From the NCBI RefSeq assembly GCF_025642745.1, contig NZ_JANZKP010000010.1:1-64000 (forward strand): 64,000 bases of DNA. Direction: 5' to 3'. A model generated the notes under the pieces. The model did not search any database, was not told the DNA's origin, and was given only the letters and a program-made list of their open reading frames with translations. Source of the DNA: Cellulomonas sp. RIT-PI-Y. Its GTDB lineage: Bacteria; Actinomycetota; Actinomycetes; Actinomycetales; Cellulomonadaceae. Each line of letters begins with the position of its first letter. Position 1 is the stretch's first letter. Positions 17,101 to 25,838 of the stretch are shown here, in pieces. The position numbers and the translations under genes were made by a program.

Positions 17101-18554
17101 CAGGGCCGGCGGTGACTGCAGCGCGGGACTACCTGGCGCAGACCGAGGACCTGCGCCGGGTGTCCGAGCACCTGTTCCTGGATCAGCAGACGATCATGCC
17201 GCCGGCGGCCACCGAGGACCGCGCCCGGCAGATCGGGCTGCTGGAGCGGATGATCCGGGACCGGCTGGCCGCCGACGAGTTCGCCGCACTGCTCGACGCG
17301 GCCGAGGCCGAGGCCCCGGACACGGTGTGGCTGGCGGCCGCGCGCCGCGACCTGGACCGGGAGCGCCGCCGGCCGGCCGCCGCCCAGGAGGCGTTCGCCT
17401 CGGTGGGGATCCGGGCCAACAGCGCCTGGCGGACCGCCCGGGAGCAGAACCGGTGGCAGGACTTCGCCCCGTGGCTGGCCCGCATGGTGGAGATCAACCT
17501 GGAGGTGGCGCAGGCGCTGGGTCACGACGAGCACCCGCACGACGCGCTGCTCAGCGTCTACGACCCGGGGCCCGGCACCGCCGAGCTGGACAGCCTGTTC
17601 GCGCGGCTCCGCCCGGAGCTGGTCCGGCTGAGCGCGGGCCGCCGGCAGGTGGAGGTCACCGAGTCGCCGGTGGTCCCGCCGGACACGCTGCTGGCGATCG
17701 CCGCCGACGTCTGCCGGCTGGTCGGCTTCGACCTGGAGCGGGGCGCGCTGGCGTTCTCCCCGCACGGGTACACCAACCCCGGGGGCCCGAACGACGTCCG
17801 GGTCACGTTCCGGGCGGACCGGCCGGTGGTGGCCACCCTCGGGACGGTGCTGCACGAGCTGGGCCATGCGCTGTATGAGCAGGGAGTGGACCCGGAGCTG
17901 TGGGGCACCAGCGCGGGCCGCGGGGTGATGCCCTATCTGCACGAGTCGCAGTCGAAGTTCTGGGAGAACATCGTCGGACGGCGGGGCGATCTGATGCCGG
18001 TGCTCGCCGACCTGATCGCCGCGCACCTGGGGCCAGGAGTGCCGGGCTGCTCGGCGGAGGAGATCGGGAACCTGTTCCTGCACGGCCCGATGTCGATGAT
18101 CCGGACCGAATCGGACGAGATCTCGTTCAACCTGCACATCCTCCTGCGCTGGGAGGTCGAGCGGGGGCTGTTGTCCGGGACGCTCGCCGTCGACGACATC
18201 CCGGACCTGTGGTTCGCCCGCAGCGTGGAGTACTTCGGCCGGGAACCGCGGGACATGGCGGAGGGGCCGTTGCAGGACCCGCACTGGTGCCGGCGGTACA
18301 TGGGCCTGTTCACCTCCTACGTGGTGGGCAACCTCGCCTCGGCGCAGTTCGCCGAGGCGCAGGCCGCCGACGGGGTGGACATCGGCGCCGCGATCGCGGT
18401 CCGCGACCTCGGCCCGGTGCTCGGTTGGCTGCGCCGCGAGGTGCACGCGCCCGGGCGCAGTCTGCCGATGACCGAGCTGCTGACCCGCACCACCGGACGG
18501 CCGCTGGACGCCGATCCGTACCTGCGTCACATGAGGGGGCGGTACGCGGACTGA
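17097..18554 (+). CDS. M32 family metallocarboxypeptidase
   Basis: 485-residue carboxypeptidase Taq-type enzyme that removes C-terminal residues from peptides. The zinc motif HELGH is near residues 262-266, and the downstream HESQSKFWEN provides the third ligand and the family signature. Other conserved segments include RVTFRADRPV, MSMIRTESDEISFNLH and GNLASAQF. The length is normal. It is unusual to find it inside an importer operon; it may process an imported peptide or N-acyl conjugate. Confidence 0.93.
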   Translation: MTGPAVTAARDYLAQTEDLRRVSEHLFLDQQTIMPPAATEDRARQIGLLERMIRDRLAADEFAALLDAAEAEAPDTVWLAAARRDLDRERRRPAAAQEAFASVGIRANSAWRTAREQNRWQDFAPWLARMVEINLEVAQALGHDEHPHDALLSVYDPGPGTAELDSLFARLRPELVRLSAGRRQVEVTESPVVPPDTLLAIAADVCRLVGFDLERGALAFSPHGYTNPGGPNDVRVTFRADRPVVATLGTVLHELGHALYEQGVDPELWGTSAGRGVMPYLHESQSKFWENIVGRRGDLMPVLADLIAAHLGPGVPGCSAEEIGNLFLHGPMSMIRTESDEISFNLHILLRWEVERGLLSGTLAVDDIPDLWFARSVEYFGREPRDMAEGPLQDPHWCRRYMGLFTSYVVGNLASAQFAEAQAADGVDIGAAIAVRDLGPVLGWLRREVHAPGRSLPMTELLTRTTGRPLDADPYLRHMRGRYAD

Positions 18555-18687
18555 GCCGCGCGGCCGCCCACTCCCCCGACGCCCACACCCTCGAACCCGA
18601 CGGCGCGCCGCGCCGTCATCCGGTCGTGCCTCGATCCGTCGCGTCCACGGCCGTCCCCATCCGCCCGTCCGATCGGAAGGAACCACC

Positions 18688-19779
18688 ATGTCGTCCGTCA
18701 ACGCCCTGTTCCCGCCCACCGTCCTCGACTGGGACGCGGGGGCGCCCTACGTCACCGATCCCGGCCAGGTGCTGGACATCCCTGCCGGCACCCGTGCCAG
18801 CTTCCGGGTGCCGATCGCGCGTCGCGCCTCCGGGGAGAACCTGGCGATCACCGTGCACGTCGCCCGCGGCCGGCAGGAGGGTCCGGTGCTGGGCCTGATC
18901 GCCGCCGTGCACGGCGACGCGATCTACGGTTCGCACATCGTCCGCGAGGCCTACCGGCGTCTCGACCTGGACGAGCTGTCCGGCACCGTGATCGCGGTGC
19001 CGGTGGCCAACCCGGTGGCCTTCGAGTCGCACACCCGCGCCACCGGCCAGGGCTGGAACACGGACATGAACAACATGAACCGGGTGTTCCCGGGCAGCGC
19101 GGGCGGATGGGTGAGTCAGAAGCTCGCCGACGGTCTGGCCCGGTTCGTGCTCGACCACGTGGACGCGGTGCTGGACTACCACTGCGGCGGTGACACCTCC
19201 ATCGACTACACCCTGGTCAGCGGGGACAGCACCGAGGCCGAGCGCCGGGTGCAGGACTTCACCCGCCTGATGGCGACCCCGCTGGTCTTCGTGCACGACA
19301 AGGATCCGTACTCCGGCACCGTGGACGAGTACGTACGGGGCCGAGGCAAGCTGTGCATCGTCGCCGAACAGGGTGGCAACACCATGCCGGAGGGCTTCCT
19401 CGACCTGTCGATGCAGCGGGTGCGCAACTTTCTCACCGGTCTCGGCATGGTGCCGGGGGACCCGATCCTGCCGGATCGGCAGCTGGTGATGCGGGAGCGG
19501 TTCCTGGTGCGGATGGACCACGGCGGCCTGTTCGTCCCGGCGGTCGGCATCGAGGCGCTCGCCACCGTGGTGGACGGCGGGACCTTGCTCGGCACCGTCG
19601 TGGACCCGCACTCGATGGAGGTGCTCCAGGAGGTCCGGGCGCCGTACGAGCGCTCCGCGATCCTGATGTCCCGGCCTGGGCTGTCCCGGGTGAACCCCGG
19701 CGACTACGGCTACATCATCTCCCGGGCGGACACCGGGGTGTGGGTGGACGCCCCCGCCACGTCGCGGATCGCGGTCTGA
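18688..19779 (+). CDS. succinylglutamate desuccinylase/aspartoacylase (AstE/AspA) family protein
   Basis: 363-residue M14-like deacylase. Family landmarks are present: AVHGDAIYGSH near residue 72, MNNMNRVFPGS near 128, LDYHCGG near 163 and IVAEQGGNTMPEG near 227. In canonical members the first motif is HGxE, giving a zinc-binding His and Glu; here the Glu position is Ala (HGDA), so metal coordination or activity may differ. It has a GGAAGG ribosome-binding site and lies 133 bp after the M32 gene, probably the end of the same operon. A role in removing an acyl group from the imported compound is inferred. Confidence 0.82.
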   Translation: MSSVNALFPPTVLDWDAGAPYVTDPGQVLDIPAGTRASFRVPIARRASGENLAITVHVARGRQEGPVLGLIAAVHGDAIYGSHIVREAYRRLDLDELSGTVIAVPVANPVAFESHTRATGQGWNTDMNNMNRVFPGSAGGWVSQKLADGLARFVLDHVDAVLDYHCGGDTSIDYTLVSGDSTEAERRVQDFTRLMATPLVFVHDKDPYSGTVDEYVRGRGKLCIVAEQGGNTMPEGFLDLSMQRVRNFLTGLGMVPGDPILPDRQLVMRERFLVRMDHGGLFVPAVGIEALATVVDGGTLLGTVVDPHSMEVLQEVRAPYERSAILMSRPGLSRVNPGDYGYIISRADTGVWVDAPATSRIAV

Positions 19780-19785
19780 GCGGCC

Positions 19786-19810
19786 GGCGGCGGTGCACCG
19801 CACCGCCGCC
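19786..19810 (+). terminator. operon-end hairpin
   Basis: GGCGGCGGT and ACCGCCGCC form a perfect 9-bp stem with a 7-base loop, 7 bp after the stop of the last catabolic gene. No U-tract is present. Confidence 0.5.
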
Positions 19811-19866
19811 TCGCGTCCGCCGCACCGCCTCTCCGGTCGGTACCCGCCCCCGCGTGCCGCCCCCTC

Positions 19867-19943
19867 GCGCGTGAGTTCGGTACTTCCGCACTGAAATCGG
19901 TACCCGCGTGACCGAACTCGGCGCCGACGTACCGAACTCGGCG
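19867..19943. repeat. dispersed palindromic repeat, copy B
   Basis: Best-preserved copy of the 75-bp element also found at 11421 and 49900. The outer arms GAGTTCGGTAC (19872) and GTACCGAACTC (19929) are exact reverse complements, and an inner TCGGTACC/GACCGAACTC pair is nested between them, so the single strand could fold into a branched hairpin. Confidence 0.85.
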
Positions 19944-20009
19944 TAGCGCAGGGCGGTCGGCTCGGCGCGGTGCGGGCGGCGCGGGGCGGTCGGCGGGCGA
20001 TCCGGGAGA

Positions 20010-21551
20010 ATGGCACCCGTGCACACCGATGGCTCCGCCCCGACCGCCGACCCCACGCTGACCGAGGCCCTGCGCGCCGACCTCGTCGCGGCGGACTTCA
20101 CCGTCGACGGCGTGGAGGACCTGCTCGGGCCGACGGCCGCGGCCGCCCTGCACCGGGAGGAGCCGCTGCCCGCCCTGCGTGCCACAGAGGCGGCCTCCGA
20201 TCCGCGCGCCGCTCTCGTGCGCGCCTTCGTGCTCGGCACCGAGGTCCCGCGGGTCGCCCTGGACGCCGCCCTGCCCGCGCTCGGCGTCGACGGCGCGGTG
20301 CGTCTCGGTCTGGTGGAGACCGACACCGACGCCGTGCGCGCCCGGGTCGACCTGCGCCCCTACGAGGCGGCCGACGGCGCCGGACAGGTCGACTGGTGGA
20401 TCGCCTCCGACCTCGGCGAGCTCGCCACCGGAGGCGCCCTGCGCACCGACCACGTGCTCGGCGTCGGCGGTGCCTCGACCACCCTCGCGCAGGTCACCGT
20501 GCGCGACCCGCGCGGCCGGACCCTGGACCTGGGCACCGGCTGCGGCATCCAGGCGCTGCACGCCGCCCGGCACAGCGACCAGGTGGTCGCCACCGACATC
20601 TCCGCCCGGGCGCTCGACTTCGCCCGGTTCAACGCCGCACTGGCCGGCACCGAGCTGGACCTGCGCGCCGGTTCCATGCTGGAGCCGGTCGCCGGGGAGC
20701 TCTTCGACCTGGTGGTGTCGAACCCGCCTTTCGTGATCACCCCGCGCGGCCGGGCCGACGTGCCGCAGTACGAGTACCGGGACGGCGGCCGCACCGGTGA
20801 CGCGATCGTGCGCGAGCTGATCACCGGGGTCGGCGGTGTCCTGGCGCCCGGCGGTGTGGCGCAGCTGCTGGGCAACTGGGAGGTCCGTCGCGGGGAGGCC
20901 TGGCACGAGCGGGTCGCCGCGTGGCTGGACGAGTCCGGGCTGGACGGCTGGGTGGTGCAGCGCGAGAGCCAGGACCCCGCCCAGTACGCCGAGACCTGGA
21001 TCCGGGACGGCGGCACCTCCCCGGACCGCGACCCGGCGGGCTGGCGGGAACGGTACGGCGCCTGGCTGGACGACTTCGCGCAGCGGGACGTCGAGGCGAT
21101 CGGCTTCGGCATCGTGGTGCTGCACCGCCCGCTCGACGGCCGGACCACCACGCTGCGGCGCTTGGAGGAGGTCACCGGCACGGTCCGGCAGCCGCTCGGT
21201 CCGGTGATCTCCGCCGCCCTCGCCGCTCACGACCGGCAGACCGCGCTCACCGACGTGGAGCTGTCCGCACGGCACCTGCGGGTCGCGCCGGACGTTACCG
21301 AGGAGCGCTACCTGCGACCCGGCGACACCGACCCGCAGATCGTGCTGCTCCGCCAGGGCGGTGGCTTCGGGAGGACCGTGCAGGTCGGCACGGCGCTGGC
21401 CGGCTTCGTCGGCGCCTGCGACGGGGAGCTGTCGGTGGGGCAGATCGTCGGCGCGCTGGCCGCGCTGCTCGGCGTCGGCGCGGACGCGGTGGCGGCGGAC
21501 GTGCTGCCGGAGGTGCGCGGGCTGCTCACGGACGGGCTGCTCGTGGAGTAG
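20010..21551 (+). CDS. class I SAM-dependent methyltransferase (HemK/RlmG-like motif)
   Basis: 513-residue protein. The SAM-binding motif LDLGTGCGIQALHAA is near residues 172-186, and the NPPF catalytic motif (VVSNPPFVITP) near 236-246 is typical of enzymes methylating exocyclic or amide nitrogens. The N-terminal ~160 residues and the C-terminal ~150 residues (ending in a helical GELSVGQIVGALAALLG segment resembling a winged-helix module) are extra domains seen in actinobacterial members. The substrate may be rRNA or protein; this is not resolvable. ATG at 20010; single-gene unit. Confidence 0.85.
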   Translation: MAPVHTDGSAPTADPTLTEALRADLVAADFTVDGVEDLLGPTAAAALHREEPLPALRATEAASDPRAALVRAFVLGTEVPRVALDAALPALGVDGAVRLGLVETDTDAVRARVDLRPYEAADGAGQVDWWIASDLGELATGGALRTDHVLGVGGASTTLAQVTVRDPRGRTLDLGTGCGIQALHAARHSDQVVATDISARALDFARFNAALAGTELDLRAGSMLEPVAGELFDLVVSNPPFVITPRGRADVPQYEYRDGGRTGDAIVRELITGVGGVLAPGGVAQLLGNWEVRRGEAWHERVAAWLDESGLDGWVVQRESQDPAQYAETWIRDGGTSPDRDPAGWRERYGAWLDDFAQRDVEAIGFGIVVLHRPLDGRTTTLRRLEEVTGTVRQPLGPVISAALAAHDRQTALTDVELSARHLRVAPDVTEERYLRPGDTDPQIVLLRQGGGFGRTVQVGTALAGFVGACDGELSVGQIVGALAALLGVGADAVAADVLPEVRGLLTDGLLVE

Positions 21552-21672
21552 TCCACACAGCGTGGCCACAGCGTCGTGCTACGGCCACCCCAGGACCGCT
21601 CCCTAGCGTCGGGCCAGCGGCGCGGGTCGAGTGCGAACTCCCCGCGTCATCCGGACCGTCGTGAGGGAGAAC

Positions 21673-22956
21673 ATGCTGTCGCTGTGGAGGCGAACCCGGC
21701 CGTGGGTGCGGGTCGTGAGTGTGAGTGCGGTGGTCGTGCTGCTCGCCGTGGCGGGGACGGGGGTGTACTGGTTCGGCTTCCGGAACGACTCCGCGACGGC
21801 CGCCGACGCCGGGTCCACCACCACGACCGTGACGGCGAGCACCACCACCTTCGAGCAGTCGGTGTCCGCCACCGGCACCCTCACCCCGGCGGTGCAGGAG
21901 GACGTGAGCTTCGCGGTCTCCGGCACGGTGACCTCGGTGGACGTCGCCGCCGGTGACACCGTCACCGCGGGGCAGCAGCTGGCCACCGTGGACACCCTGC
22001 AGCTGAACGCCGACCTGCTGTCCGCCAAGAGCGACCTGGTCAGCGCGCAGGCCGACCTGACCGACGCCGAGGACGACGCGGACGGCTCGGACTCCTCCGA
22101 CGCGCAGATCGCCTCGCTCACCGCGCAGGTCGAGGTCAAGCAGGCCGCCTACGACGCGGCGGAGGAGGACATGGCCGCGGCCACCCTCACCGCGCCGGTC
22201 GCCGGGCTGCTGACCGAGGTGAACGTCGCGGTCGGCGACGCGGTCACCGGCTCCGGCTCGTCGGGGTCCTCCGGGTCCTCCAGCGGCTCGAGCGCGGACG
22301 CGATGGGCGGCGGCTCGACCACCTCCACCACGACCACCAGCTCCACGTCGCAGTTCGTGATCATCGGCACCGACTCGTGGTCGGTGGACGTCACGGTGGA
22401 CGAGACCGACGTCGCGCTGATCGCGGTCGGGGACCAGGTCGAGCTGACCGGCGACTCCCTGGACGAGACGCTCTACGGCACGGTCTCCGAGATCGGGCTG
22501 GTCTCCTCCAGCACCGGCGGCGTCGCCGCCTACCCGGTGACCATCGAGCTCACCGGCTCCCCCGAGGGACTGCACGACGGCACCTCCGTCACCGCCGAGA
22601 TCATCTACGAGCGGCGGACGAACGTGCTGGCCGTGCCGAGCGCCGCGGTGACCACGGAGGACGGCCAGTCCGTCGTCACGCAGGAGGGTGCGGACGGCGA
22701 GCAGGTCAGCACCGTGGTCACCGTCGGCGAGACCTCCGGGACCATGGTCGAGATCACCGACGGCCTGGCCGAGGGCGACGAGGTGCTGGTCACCACGTTC
22801 ACCCCGGGCGCCGGGTCCGGCAGCGGCTCCGGCGACGACACCCAGCAGGGCCAGATGCCGGAGATGGGTTCGGGCGAGATGCCGGACTTCAGCTCCGGTG
22901 AGATGCCCGGTGGCGGCCAGATGGGCGGCGGTCAGATGGGTGGCAGCAATGGCTGA
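21673..22956 (+). CDS. HlyD/MacA-like efflux adaptor
   Basis: 427-residue membrane-anchored adaptor. It has one N-terminal transmembrane segment (VVSVSAVVVLLAVAGTGVYW), the first lipoyl half-motif (GTVTSVDVAAGDTVTAGQQL), a short helical hairpin, the second lipoyl half (LTAPVAGLLTEVNVAVGDAV), a Ser/Gly/Thr linker and beta-barrel domains. The C-terminal ~30 residues are rich in Gly, Met and Gln (GEMPGG, GQMGGG). ATG at 21673 has AGGGAG just upstream; in-frame GTGs at 21631 and 21661 are alternatives. It precedes the matching ATPase and permease, so it should be part of a MacAB-like exporter in a monoderm envelope. Confidence 0.88.
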   Translation: MLSLWRRTRPWVRVVSVSAVVVLLAVAGTGVYWFGFRNDSATAADAGSTTTTVTASTTTFEQSVSATGTLTPAVQEDVSFAVSGTVTSVDVAAGDTVTAGQQLATVDTLQLNADLLSAKSDLVSAQADLTDAEDDADGSDSSDAQIASLTAQVEVKQAAYDAAEEDMAAATLTAPVAGLLTEVNVAVGDAVTGSGSSGSSGSSSGSSADAMGGGSTTSTTTTSSTSQFVIIGTDSWSVDVTVDETDVALIAVGDQVELTGDSLDETLYGTVSEIGLVSSSTGGVAAYPVTIELTGSPEGLHDGTSVTAEIIYERRTNVLAVPSAAVTTEDGQSVVTQEGADGEQVSTVVTVGETSGTMVEITDGLAEGDEVLVTTFTPGAGSGSGSGDDTQQGQMPEMGSGEMPDFSSGEMPGGGQMGGGQMGGSNG

Positions 22957-23686
22957 GCTGCTCCTGGACTCCGGCGCCCTGGTGTCGGGCGAGCCCGGCG
23001 ATCCGGTGATCGAGCTGGCCGGGGCCCGCAAGACCTACCGTTCCGGCACGATCGAGTTCGAGGCGCTGCGCGGGATCGACCTGCGGATCGGCACCGGCGA
23101 GTACGTGGCGATCATGGGCCCGTCCGGTTCCGGCAAGTCGACCCTGATGAACATCATCGGCTGCCTGGACGTCCTGACCGAGGGCAGCTACCACCTGGCC
23201 GGCGAGGATGTCGGTGAGCTGGACGAGGTCGATCTGGCCGAGGTGCGCAACCGACGTCTCGGTTTCGTCTTCCAGCAGTTCCACCTGCTGCCCGCGCTGT
23301 CGGCCTGGCGCAACGTCGAGCTCCCGCTGATCTACCGCGGCATCCCCGCGCACGAGCGGCGCGAGCGGGCCGTCGCCGCGCTGGAGCGGGTCGGTCTGGG
23401 CGAGCGCCTGGACAACCGGCCGGGTGAGCTCTCCGGCGGTCAGCAGCAGCGGGTCGCGGTGGCGCGCGCGCTGGTCGGCGAGCCGGCCCTGATCCTGGCG
23501 GACGAGCCGACCGGCAACCTGGACTCGGTCTCCACCGAGGACGTGCTCGCGCTGTTCGACGAGCTGCACGAGCAGGGCCGCACCATCGTGCTGATCACGC
23601 ACGAGCTGGAGGTCGCCCAGCGCGCCCGCCGGATCGCGTTCGTCAAGGACGGCCTGGTCCAGTCCGACGAGGTGAACCCGCGATGA
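22949..23686 (+). CDS. MacB/LolD-type ABC transporter ATPase
   Basis: 245-residue ATPase. Walker A GPSGSGKST is near residues 55-63, the Q-loop is FVFQQFHLLP, the signature LSGGQQQRVAVARAL, Walker B LILADEPTGNLDS and the H-loop LITHELE. The LADEPTGNLD form is diagnostic of the LolD/MacB/FtsE group. The ATG overlaps the adaptor gene by 8 bp. Confidence 0.94.
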   Translation: MAELLLDSGALVSGEPGDPVIELAGARKTYRSGTIEFEALRGIDLRIGTGEYVAIMGPSGSGKSTLMNIIGCLDVLTEGSYHLAGEDVGELDEVDLAEVRNRRLGFVFQQFHLLPALSAWRNVELPLIYRGIPAHERRERAVAALERVGLGERLDNRPGELSGGQQQRVAVARALVGEPALILADEPTGNLDSVSTEDVLALFDELHEQGRTIVLITHELEVAQRARRIAFVKDGLVQSDEVNPR

Positions 23687-24915
23687 GCTGGGCCGAGACC
23701 TTCCGCACCAGCTGGTCCGCGGTGCGCGGGCACAAGCTGCGCTCGCTGCTCACCGTGCTGGGCATCCTGATCGGCATCGCCGCGGTGATCCTCACCGTCG
23801 GCCTCGGTCTGGGCACCCAGAAGGACGTGAGCCAGCAGATCAGCTCGCTGGGCTCCAATCTGCTGATCGTCACGCCCGGGTCGAGCACCGATTCCGACGG
23901 CCTGCGCGGCGGCTTCGGCACCGCGGCCACCCTGACCCGGTCGGACGCCGAGGCGCTCGCGTCCTCGGTGAACACGCCGGACGTCGGCGCGGTGGCGCCG
24001 GAGAAGGAGTCGTCCACCTCGGTCGAGGCGAACGACACCAACTGGACCACCACCGTGGTCGGCACCACCGTCGACTGGCTGGACGTCCGCTCCCGCAGCG
24101 TCACCTCCGGCGAGTTCTTCACGCAGGACGACGACGACAGCGGCGCCCTGGTCGCGGTGATCGGACAGACCACCGCCACCGAGCTGTTCGGCACCACCAA
24201 CGTGGTCGGCCAGTCGCTGACCATCGCGGACACGTCCTTCCAGATCGTCGGGGTGCTGAGCTCGGCCGGGTCGAGCACCGACTCCGACCTGGACGACATC
24301 GTGGTGGTGCCGCTCACCACAGCGGCCAACACCGTCTCCGGCGGGCTGGACCGCAACGCCCTGAGCACCGTTTACATCCAGGCGGCGTCGGCGGATCAGC
24401 TGTCAGCGGCGTACCAGGAGTCGCAGACCCTGTTGCTCAACCTGCACGGCATCACCGACGCGGACTCCGCGGACTTCACCATCGACTCCCAGGACTCGCT
24501 GGTCAGCACCGCGACCTCCGTCTACCAGACGCTGACCGTGCTGCTCACCGGCATCGCGGCGCTGTCCCTGCTGGTCGGCGGCATCGGGGTCATGAACATC
24601 ATGCTGGTCTCGGTCACCGAGCGGACCCGGGAGATCGGTCTGCGCAAGGCCCTCGGCGCACCGCCGTGGGCGATCCGGCGCCAGTTCCTGGTCGAGGCGG
24701 CCGTGCTCGGCCTGGCCGGCGGTCTGCTCGGCGCGGCGCTCGGCATCATCGGCGCCTACACGCTCCCGTCGGCACTGGGCACCTCGATCGTGATCTCCGG
24801 TGCGGCGGTCGGCGGCTCGGTGGCCGTCGCCATCGCGATCGGGATCGTCTTCGGGGTCTACCCCGCCACCCGCGCGGCCAAGCTCGCGCCCATCGACGCC
24901 CTGCGGTCCGAGTGA
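23683..24915 (+). CDS. MacB/FtsX-type ABC transporter permease
   Basis: 410-residue permease. One N-terminal membrane segment (LLTVLGILIGIAAVILTVGLG) is followed by a ~230-residue extracytoplasmic MacB_PCD domain rich in Ser/Thr/Asp, then three C-terminal membrane helices with the FtsX motif REIGLRKALGAPPWAIRRQFLVEA. It overlaps the ATPase gene by 4 bp (ATGA) and would form the mechanotransmitting exporter with it. Confidence 0.93.
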   Translation: MSWAETFRTSWSAVRGHKLRSLLTVLGILIGIAAVILTVGLGLGTQKDVSQQISSLGSNLLIVTPGSSTDSDGLRGGFGTAATLTRSDAEALASSVNTPDVGAVAPEKESSTSVEANDTNWTTTVVGTTVDWLDVRSRSVTSGEFFTQDDDDSGALVAVIGQTTATELFGTTNVVGQSLTIADTSFQIVGVLSSAGSSTDSDLDDIVVVPLTTAANTVSGGLDRNALSTVYIQAASADQLSAAYQESQTLLLNLHGITDADSADFTIDSQDSLVSTATSVYQTLTVLLTGIAALSLLVGGIGVMNIMLVSVTERTREIGLRKALGAPPWAIRRQFLVEAAVLGLAGGLLGAALGIIGAYTLPSALGTSIVISGAAVGGSVAVAIAIGIVFGVYPATRAAKLAPIDALRSE

Positions 24916-24938
24916 CCGCGCCCCACCTGAGGAGAACC

Positions 24939-25838
24939 ATGTCCCGCACGCTCACCACCCGTTCCCGCACCCTGCTCGCACTGCCCGCCGCGGCCTCCGT
25001 CCTGGTGCTGCTCGCGGCGTGTTCGTCCAGCTCGGACGACAGCAGCTCGGTCGCCACCTCCGACAGCGACAGCAGCTCCAACGCCCAGCCCGCCGGCGGT
25101 GACCAGATGGGCGGTGGTGGCGTCTCGGGCGAGATCGCCGCGGTCTCCGACGCGCTGATGCAGGTCCAGGGCGACGACGGCCAGACCGCCGTCACCTGGG
25201 ATGACAGCACCAGCATCACCCAGACCGTCTCCGCGGCCCTGACCGATATCACGGTCGGCGTCTGCGTCACCGCGGTGGTCGGCGACGACGACCTCGCGAC
25301 CAGCATCGCGATCAGCCAGCCGGTCGACGGCGAGTGCACCGGCGGGTTCGGCGGCGGCATGGTCGGCGGTGGCGGCATGCCCAGCGGTGACGGCGCCGAC
25401 TCCGGCGAGGCCCCCGCCGACATGCCGACCGGGATGCCCGAGGACGGTGAGATGCCGGACGGCGCGCCCACCGACATGCCCGAGGGCGGCGGATCGGGCG
25501 GCGGCTTCGGCCAGGTCACCTCCGGCCTGGTCACCGCGGTCGACGGCACCAGCATCACCGTGGACGCGGTGTCGATGGGCCAGCCCGGCGACGACTCCAC
25601 CGAGTCCACCACCGAGTCGACCACGGTCACCGTCGGCGACTCGACCACCTACACCACCAGCGCCGACGCCGACTCCACCGCGATCACCGTCGGCCGGTGC
25701 GTGGTGGCCCAGGGCGAGCAGGACGACTCCGGCCAGATGGCCGCGACCAGCCTGACCCTGTCCGACGCCACCGACGGCAGCTGCTCCACCGGCTTCGGCG
25801 GCGGCCGCCCGCAGGGCTCGGAGGACTCCGATGCGTGA
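24939..25838 (+). CDS. DUF5666-like lipoprotein of the export cluster
   Basis: 299-residue lipoprotein (lipobox VLLAAC near residue 28). Two copies of a small beta domain resembling DUF5666 occur (GEIAAVSDALMQVQGDDGQT... and GLVTAVDGTSITVDAV...), each ending in a V-G-x-C-V motif, separated by a Gly/Met/Pro/Asp-rich linker (MPEDGEMPDG, MPEGGGSGGG). The same M-P-G-rich composition occurs at the C-termini of both neighbouring adaptors. Strong GAGGAG ribosome-binding site. Possibly an outer component or cargo of the exporter; function unknown. Confidence 0.75.
   Translation: MSRTLTTRSRTLLALPAAASVLVLLAACSSSSDDSSSVATSDSDSSSNAQPAGGDQMGGGGVSGEIAAVSDALMQVQGDDGQTAVTWDDSTSITQTVSAALTDITVGVCVTAVVGDDDLATSIAISQPVDGECTGGFGGGMVGGGGMPSGDGADSGEAPADMPTGMPEDGEMPDGAPTDMPEGGGSGGGFGQVTSGLVTAVDGTSITVDAVSMGQPGDDSTESTTESTTVTVGDSTTYTTSADADSTAITVGRCVVAQGEQDDSGQMAATSLTLSDATDGSCSTGFGGGRPQGSEDSDA

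Noticed and set aside
19867-19943. Attachment site or insertion-sequence end
   Set aside because: No integrase, transposase or target duplication was found near any of the three copies; the repeat is better described as a REP-like palindrome.
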